Assembly: GCF_004138165.1 (NCBI RefSeq)
Contig: NZ_RYFF01000001.1
Span: 124,001-188,000 of the forward strand
Reading direction: 5' to 3'
From: Candidatus Chloroploca sp. Khr17
GTDB lineage: Bacteria; Chloroflexota; Chloroflexia; Chloroflexales; Chloroflexaceae
Length of the DNA stretch: 64,000 nt
In this document: positions 59,395 through 64,000 of the stretch, one piece after another
How the letters are laid out: each line of letters begins with the position of its first letter
How positions within the stretch are numbered: the first letter of the stretch is position 1
The notes under the pieces: generated by a model
What the model was told of the DNA's origin: nothing
Seen by the model: the letters and a program-made list of their open reading frames with translations, nothing else
Databases searched by the model: none
Program-made: the position numbers and the translations under genes

Positions 59395-59439
59395 TTGTGC
59401 TGGCATGCAGCCAGCGCAGTTGGCTGCATGCCAGCACAA
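59395..59439 (+). promoter_or_regulatory. Strong leader hairpin just upstream of the typA ribosome site
   Basis: 19-bp perfect arms (59395-59413, 59421-59439), extended by a C-G and a G-T pair to a 3-nt GCA loop. It ends 11 nt before the AGGAG of typA. No T tract follows, so it may be a leader structure rather than a terminator. Confidence 0.7.
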
Positions 59440-59458
59440 ACATAAACTCAGGAGCCTT

Positions 59459-61291
59459 ATGCGCCGCACCGATATCCGTAACATTGCGATCATTGCCCAC
59501 GTTGATCATGGCAAAACAACCCTGGTTGATGCTATGCTCAAGCAGAGCCACATTTTCCGTGAGAATCAGACCGTCGAAGCGCGGGTCATGGACTCGAATG
59601 CGATTGAGCGTGAACGCGGCATCACGATTCTTTCGAAAACAACCGCCGTCAGCTATCGTGGTACCAAGATCAATATTGTTGATACCCCCGGCCATGCCGA
59701 TTTTGGCGGCGAGGTCGAGCGGGTAATGAATATGGTTGATGGCGTGCTCTTGCTGGTTGATGCCGTTGATGGCCCGATGCCCCAGACAAAATTTGTTTTG
59801 CGCAAGGCGCTGCAGGCTGGTCACCGTGCGATTGTGGTGATCAATAAGATTGATCGCCCTCAGTCTCGCCCCAACTGGGTTGTCAATGCCACCTTTGATC
59901 TCTTTGTTGATCTCGGCGCCAGCGATGAGCAGGCCGAGTTTGCGACGATCTTTACCAATGCCCTGCTCGGCCACGCGGCCCGCTCGCCGCTGAAACTCCA
60001 TGCTTCGCTTGAGCCGCTCTTCGAGGCGATCATTGATCGCATCCCTGCCCCCGATGTGGATGCCAACGGCCCTGCCCAGTTCCTCGTGACGACAAGTTCG
60101 TATGATGAGTATAAGGGCAAAATCGTTACCGGGCGCCTCTATCGCGGGACGCTGAATCGCGGCCAGCCGTTGGTACGCATTGACCGCGCCGGGGCGCAGT
60201 TCCCCGCCAAGATTAGCCAACTCTTTGTCTACAATGGCTTGCAACGCCACGACGCCGAGAGTGTCCAGGCCGGCGATATTATCGCCCTCGCTGGTGTCGG
60301 TGATGCCAATATCGGCGATACGATCGCTGATGCGCTCCAACCCGAGGCTTTGCCAACCATCAATGTCGAAGAACCGACGGTGCGTATGACCTTTGGCGTC
60401 AATACCAGCCCCTTCGCTGGGCGCGAAGGTACCTTTGTGACGTCCCGCAAGCTCCGCGAACGCCTCTATCAAGAGACCGAGCGCGATGTGGCCCTCAAGG
60501 TCGCCGATACGGGAAGCGCCGATGTCTTTCTCGTCAGTGGCCGCGGCGAGTTGCACCTCGGTATTTTGATCGAAAACATGCGCCGCGAAGGCTATGAGTT
60601 CCAGGTCTCGAAGCCCGAGGTTATTTTTCACGAAGATGAGCACGGAACGACCCTTGAGCCAATGGAATTGGTCGAGATCGAGGTTGGCAGTGATTATCAG
60701 GGGGTTGTCGTCGAGTTGCTCGGGAAACGCCAGGGCGAGATGCGTGATATGCACGTCCGTGACGATGGTGGCGTCCATTATGTCTATGTCGTGCCGACCC
60801 GTGGCTTGCTCGGCTTTCGCCAACTCTTCCTCACCGCCACCCGTGGCACCGGCATCCTCAATAGTCTCTTTTATGCCTATGAACCGGTCAGCGGTGAGAT
60901 CAATGCCCGCGAAAATGGCTCCCTGATTGCCTCAGAGACCGGCAAAGTTTCGACCTATGGCCTCAATCAGGTGCAGGATCGCGGTACCTTTTTCGTCACC
61001 CCAGGCCAGGATGTCTATGAAGGTATGGTGGTCGGCCAACATATTCGCGATGTTGACCTCGAAGTCAATGTCTGCAAAGAAAAACATCTGACCAATATCC
61101 GCAATAATAAAGGGGCCGAAAATGTTCGCCTCGATGCGGCGCGTACTCTGTCCCTCGATGATGCCGTTGAATACATCGGCGACGATGAGCTCGTTGAAGT
61201 GACCCCGCAAGGCTGGCGCATCCGTAAAAAATTGCTCAGCTCCGACGACCGCCGCCGCGAAAAGAAAAAACGCGACCTCGCTCTTGCCTAG
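59459..61291 (+). CDS. typA: Translational GTPase TypA/BipA
   Basis: A 610-residue ribosome-binding GTPase needed for 50S assembly and stress growth. G1 AHVDHGKTT (13-21), the switch I region ERERGITI, G3 DTPGHADFG and G4 [10 protein letters not shown] are intact. Domain II, the EF-G-like domains and the TypA-specific C-terminus ([28 protein letters not shown]) follow. The start [16 protein letters not shown] is the family norm, after AGGAG; 46 upstream codons cover the leader hairpin and were rejected. Confidence 0.97.
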   Translation: MRRTDIRNIAIIAHVDHGKTTLVDAMLKQSHIFRENQTVEARVMDSNAIERERGITILSKTTAVSYRGTKINIVDTPGHADFGGEVERVMNMVDGVLLLVDAVDGPMPQTKFVLRKALQAGHRAIVVINKIDRPQSRPNWVVNATFDLFVDLGASDEQAEFATIFTNALLGHAARSPLKLHASLEPLFEAIIDRIPAPDVDANGPAQFLVTTSSYDEYKGKIVTGRLYRGTLNRGQPLVRIDRAGAQFPAKISQLFVYNGLQRHDAESVQAGDIIALAGVGDANIGDTIADALQPEALPTINVEEPTVRMTFGVNTSPFAGREGTFVTSRKLRERLYQETERDVALKVADTGSADVFLVSGRGELHLGILIENMRREGYEFQVSKPEVIFHEDEHGTTLEPMELVEIEVGSDYQGVVVELLGKRQGEMRDMHVRDDGGVHYVYVVPTRGLLGFRQLFLTATRGTGILNSLFYAYEPVSGEINARENGSLIASETGKVSTYGLNQVQDRGTFFVTPGQDVYEGMVVGQHIRDVDLEVNVCKEKHLTNIRNNKGAENVRLDAARTLSLDDAVEYIGDDELVEVTPQGWRIRKKLLSSDDRRREKKKRDLALA

Positions 61292-61310
61292 ATGATGTTG
61301 CCGCTACCCG

Positions 61311-61335
61311 AGCTACCCGGCAAAGCCGGGTAGCT
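61311..61335 (+). terminator. Hairpin after typA
   Basis: AGCTACCCGGC-AAA-GCCGGGTAGCT: 11-bp perfect arms with a 3-nt loop, 20 nt after the stop. Only a short T-rich stretch follows. Confidence 0.65.
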
Positions 61336-61560
61336 TGGTTAGCCAAAAATACTCATCAATTTCTCATCTTTCCCTAAGCCCTTACTTACCCCCGTATCCC
61401 ATAATAGACTCTTGACGTTCCCTCCCAGGGAGGTGTGTGCCCTGTCTTGCGCATCCCTCCAGCCGGTTCCTTCGTCTTATTCTATCGGAACCACCGTGTC
61501 TTTCTGGTGTCAACCACCGACTCGCAGCGTTGGTGTGTCGACAAAAGAAAGGGGAGACTA

Positions 61561-62508
61561 ATGACAAATTCTGCGTATAACAGCCCTTCAGCGGCTGATT
61601 CGATTATTCTGTATCTGAACGAGATTGGCGATGAGCCATTGTTGACCTTTGGGCAAGAGCAAGATCTTGCCCGTGTGATGCAAGAAGGCCACGAGGCACG
61701 CCATTGGCTTGACCATGAGACCCAACCGTTGACTCTGACCGAACGGCAGCAGCTCGAGGCGCGGGTGCTTGCCGGTGAACGCGCCCGTGCTCAGTTGATC
61801 CATTCGAATCTGCGCCTTGTTGTTAGCATTGCCCGTCGTTATCAGGGCCATGGGCTGAGTCTGCTCGATCTTATTCAAGAAGGGAGCCTTGGCCTGATGC
61901 GGGCTGTGGATAAGTTCGATCCGACCCGCGGGCTCAAGTTTTCGACCTACGCAACCTACTGGATCCGCCAGAGCGTTGGGCGCGCTATTGCCGATCAGGG
62001 GCGAACCGTTCGCCTCCCGGTGCATCTCGGTGAACGGCTGTCACGCCTTGCCCGCATGCGGCAACAGTTGACCCAGATGCTCGATCGTGATCCGACCTGC
62101 GAAGAATTGGCCGAGGCCCTCGGTCTGACGCCTGAACAGGTCACCAAAGCCGAACAGGCCGCGCTCGTGCCCGCTTCGCTTGATGAACCACATACCGACG
62201 ACGGCACTGGCTCGCTGGCCGAGGTTATCTCTGATCCGCTGCAACCATCTCCGCTCGATCAGATTAGCCATGGGTTGCTCCGCCAGGATCTTACCGATGC
62301 CCTGGCGCACCTCACGCCCCGCGAACGCAATATTCTGCAGCTGCGCTATGGGCTCAGTGGCGAACTCGCTATGACACTTGAGCAGATTGGACGCCGCCTC
62401 GGTCTTACCCGTGAACGGGTTCGCCAACTTGAAAGCGAGGCCCTCCGCAAGCTCCGCGATCCAATGCTGGGCCGCCGCCTCCACGGCTATTTCGAGGAAC
62501 GCGAATAA
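61561..62508 (+). CDS. RNA polymerase sigma factor, SigA/RpoD family (group 2-like)
   Basis: A 315-residue sigma70 factor. Region 1.2 begins DSIILYLNEIGDEPLL; region 2 holds LIHSNLRLVVSIARRYQG, LLDLIQEGSLGLMRAVDKFD and FSTYATYWIRQSVGRAI (the -10 recognition helix). Regions 3 and 4 follow, with the -35 helix LGLTRERVRQLESEALRKLR. It lacks a large region 1.1, so it is more likely an alternative group 2 factor than the housekeeping one. The ATG follows GGGGAGACTA. Its own leader is about 160 nt. Confidence 0.93.
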   Translation: MTNSAYNSPSAADSIILYLNEIGDEPLLTFGQEQDLARVMQEGHEARHWLDHETQPLTLTERQQLEARVLAGERARAQLIHSNLRLVVSIARRYQGHGLSLLDLIQEGSLGLMRAVDKFDPTRGLKFSTYATYWIRQSVGRAIADQGRTVRLPVHLGERLSRLARMRQQLTQMLDRDPTCEELAEALGLTPEQVTKAEQAALVPASLDEPHTDDGTGSLAEVISDPLQPSPLDQISHGLLRQDLTDALAHLTPRERNILQLRYGLSGELAMTLEQIGRRLGLTRERVRQLESEALRKLRDPMLGRRLHGYFEERE

Positions 62509-62525
62509 GACAGTCTATTGGGTTG

Positions 62526-62678
62526 AGTGGTGTGTAACCTAAGTTTTCTGGTAGCACCGCCGACCACGAATAACACGCACGAAGAAACGAATATGGGCTG
62601 CTCTGTATAGTATTCGTTTCTTCGTGGCACCATTCGTGGTCGGCGAACGACACCAGAAAACGTACGTTACAGACCACT
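62526..62678. mobile_element. MITE-like palindromic element, copy 4
   Basis: The ends AGTGGTGTGTAACCTA and TACGTTACAGACCACT are imperfect inverted repeats. The internal CGCCGACCACGAAT and ATTCGTGGTCGGCG and the central GAATATGGGCTGCTC match the other copies, in the orientation of copy 3. Confidence 0.88.
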
Positions 62679-62761
62679 TCTGGCATGCCTGGCAGCGGGC
62701 ATGCATTATCAGCAGGGCTGGTATACGTTTGCCCGCTATCCCGTTTTTGTTACCCCTTTGC

Positions 62762-62831
62762 AACCTCCCCTGGCGTACAATGTGTGCAGGATATGCCCCA
62801 TGCCATTGTGGTACAACCCACAGGGGAGGTT
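62762..62831 (+). promoter_or_regulatory. Inverted repeat covering a -10 and the ribosome site of the last gene
   Basis: AACCTCCCCTG (62762-62772) pairs with CAGGGGAGGTT (62821-62831), which contains the ribosome site. TACAAT (62776-62781) lies just inside. If transcription starts upstream of 62762 the site would be masked; if TACAAT is used, it would not. Confidence 0.5.
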
Positions 62832-62834
62832 GCG

Positions 62835-64000
62835 ATGACGTCACTGATCACAACCCTCGTTTGTTTTGTCGCACCGTTCGCTGTCTTGATGATGGGCCTG
62901 GTCTGGTGGAGCAAGCAGCGCCGCCAGGCCAGGGCCGAGCAGCCGTTTGATCTTGCGACCTTCAGCCAGTTCGACCGTCTGGTCGCGCGCTGGCAGACGC
63001 AGGGGCGGATCTCTCCGCAAGAAGCTGAGCGTGTGCGTGCGTTGCTTGCTGCTGAAGTCGCCCTCCTCACCCGTCAACCAGAGGTTGCCCCGGCCCAGGG
63101 GCAGCAAGGTATGGGGGAGCATGCCGCCCCAATGACACCAGATCCTGCCCTGCCCTCTGCCACGGGCCACCCACCCGCACCCGCGCCAGCGCCGTTGCCT
63201 GCAGCAATGCCCACAGCGCCGCTCCTCGGTGAGACCTTGCTGCAGCCCCCGCTCGCCGCTGCAGATGTTCTTCCCGTTGCCGCAGTCGCGAACGAGTCGG
63301 CGGGTGAGGTCAGCCCGCTACCCGCACCAACGCCCCCTCTCAGCAGTACGCCCCCGCCGGTGGCGCCCTCGCCGCCCCGTACGACACGCCGCTCGGTACG
63401 TGCCGCCCTCCTTGCGCTCGGCACAAGGCGCATGCTGCTCTTTCTTGGCACGTTCTTGCTCTTGATGTCGAGCCTGACGCTCATCATTTTTAACTGGGCC
63501 GTCTTGCCGCCGCTGGCCCAACTGACGATTATCGCGGGTACCACCGGGTTGATCTGGGTTGCTGGGGCTTGGATGACGACCAAACCCGATCTCGCAACGG
63601 CCGGGCAGAATCTACAGCTTGTCGCTGCCCTGCTCCTTCCTGTCGTCGGGTTTGCCCTGAGCCGCCCCGGTCTCCTTGAACTCGCCCCCCGTCAGGCCTG
63701 GTTGCTCACCGCTGTCATCAGTCTGACAGGCTATCTCGTGGCCGCCCAAAGGACAGGACGGGCCTTTTATAGCGGGGCTGCCGTCGTTGCCGCAGCCAAC
63801 CTCTTTCCCGCTTCGCTTGGTCAATTGGCCCTCGGGTGGCAACTCTTTCCGATCATGGTGCTGCTGACTGCCGTCTTGCCCCTCGCACACCGCCTCGCTC
63901 AATCCAGTGTACCTCGGTTAGGTTTCGGAGCGCGGATGGTCGCCCTCTTCGGCGCACCCCTCTGCCTCGCGCTGATCGCCCTAGTCGATCTTGGCATCTC
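62835..64000 (+). CDS. Large membrane protein of unknown function, cut by the window end
   Basis: The frame starts at ATG 62835 behind GGGGAGGTTGCG and is open to the last base, so at least 388 residues are present. Residues 5-25 are a membrane helix. A short helical segment with QPFDLATFSQFDRLVARWQ follows, then a long Pro/Ala-rich stretch (about 85-180), then repeated hydrophobic segments from about 190 (RRMLLFLGTFLLLMSSLTLI). The layout recalls DUF2157-like membrane proteins, but I do not recognise a definite family. Confidence 0.75.
   Translation, partial: MTSLITTLVCFVAPFAVLMMGLVWWSKQRRQARAEQPFDLATFSQFDRLVARWQTQGRISPQEAERVRALLAAEVALLTRQPEVAPAQGQQGMGEHAAPMTPDPALPSATGHPPAPAPAPLPAAMPTAPLLGETLLQPPLAAADVLPVAAVANESAGEVSPLPAPTPPLSSTPPPVAPSPPRTTRRSVRAALLALGTRRMLLFLGTFLLLMSSLTLIIFNWAVLPPLAQLTIIAGTTGLIWVAGAWMTTKPDLATAGQNLQLVAALLLPVVGFALSRPGLLELAPRQAWLLTAVISLTGYLVAAQRTGRAFYSGAAVVAAANLFPASLGQLALGWQLFPIMVLLTAVLPLAHRLAQSSVPRLGFGARMVALFGAPLCLALIALVDLGI

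Noticed and set aside
59390-60823. 477-codon minus-strand frame inside typA
   Set aside because: Shadow of typA codon bias; TypA motifs on the plus strand are complete.

Overview
The window reads as chromosomal DNA of a Chloroflexota bacterium, most likely class Chloroflexia. This is an inference from gene content: a plant/cyanobacterial-type carotene desaturase, TIGR03663/Agl23-like membrane glycosyltransferases, an F420-type LLM oxidoreductase, a Zincin_2 metalloprotease, tungstate uptake genes, and many dispersed palindromic repeats of the kind common in that group. Composition and codon use look even throughout, and no prophage, integrase, transposase or CRISPR array is visible.

Layout. 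1-6.6 kb: phosphomannomutase (minus) is divergent from greA-lysS, a two-gene Doc-type toxin-antitoxin-like module, an epimerase-like gene and a PlsC-type acyltransferase, the last five tightly coupled. 6.6-7.4 kb is repeat-rich and gene-free. 7.4-13.5 kb is a tungsten/molybdenum region: a tyrosine phosphatase, a GntR regulator fused to a molybdate-binding-like domain, tupA-tupB-tupC, and moaA convergent to them. 13.9-24.5 kb: Mrp/ApbC ATPase, glycosyltransferase plus PhnP-like hydrolase, a very large BTAD/AAA/TPR regulator, and a peptide ABC transporter (binding protein and two permeases, no ATPases). 24.9-34.5 kb: FmdB-like protein, sugar nucleotidyltransferase, a McrB-like AAA protein, LLM oxidoreductase, two tandem metallo-beta-lactamase-fold genes, an rsgA cluster, a compact 40-aa gene with its own promoter and terminators, htpG and two tRNA-Ala genes. 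34.5-44.9 kb: Zincin_2 protease, paired SPFH proteins, an SDR lacking its catalytic Tyr, a diaminopimelate-type decarboxylase, tRNA-Val, DUF418 protein, FAD oxidoreductase and cysteine hydrolase. 44.9-48.1 kb: mgtE behind an M-box riboswitch leader, then a glycoside hydrolase. 48.1-64 kb: carotene desaturase, a membrane pseudokinase, a five-gene minus-strand operon (two Agl23-like glycosyltransferases, an APH-like protein, 6-phosphogluconolactonase, sulfite-oxidase-type Moco enzyme), typA, a SigA-family sigma factor and the start of a membrane protein cut by the window edge.

Three layers of non-coding structure stand out. (1) Many gene ends and leaders carry perfect or near-perfect hairpins of 15-28 bp closed by exactly 3 nt, each with a different stem sequence. 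Some run into the last codons of the gene. (2) A roughly 150-bp palindromic MITE-like element occurs four times, plus one variant, once inserted inside another repeat. (3) The mgtE leader combines an M-box, a factor-independent terminator, a 32-codon upstream ORF with a good ribosome site, and a second terminator.

Functional threads: tungstate/molybdate uptake, MoaA and the sulfite-oxidase-type enzyme all serve the molybdopterin-cofactor theme. Several proteins keep a fold but lose catalytic residues (Doc-like, SDR, kinase-like, APH-like, second MBL protein), an unusual density for one window.
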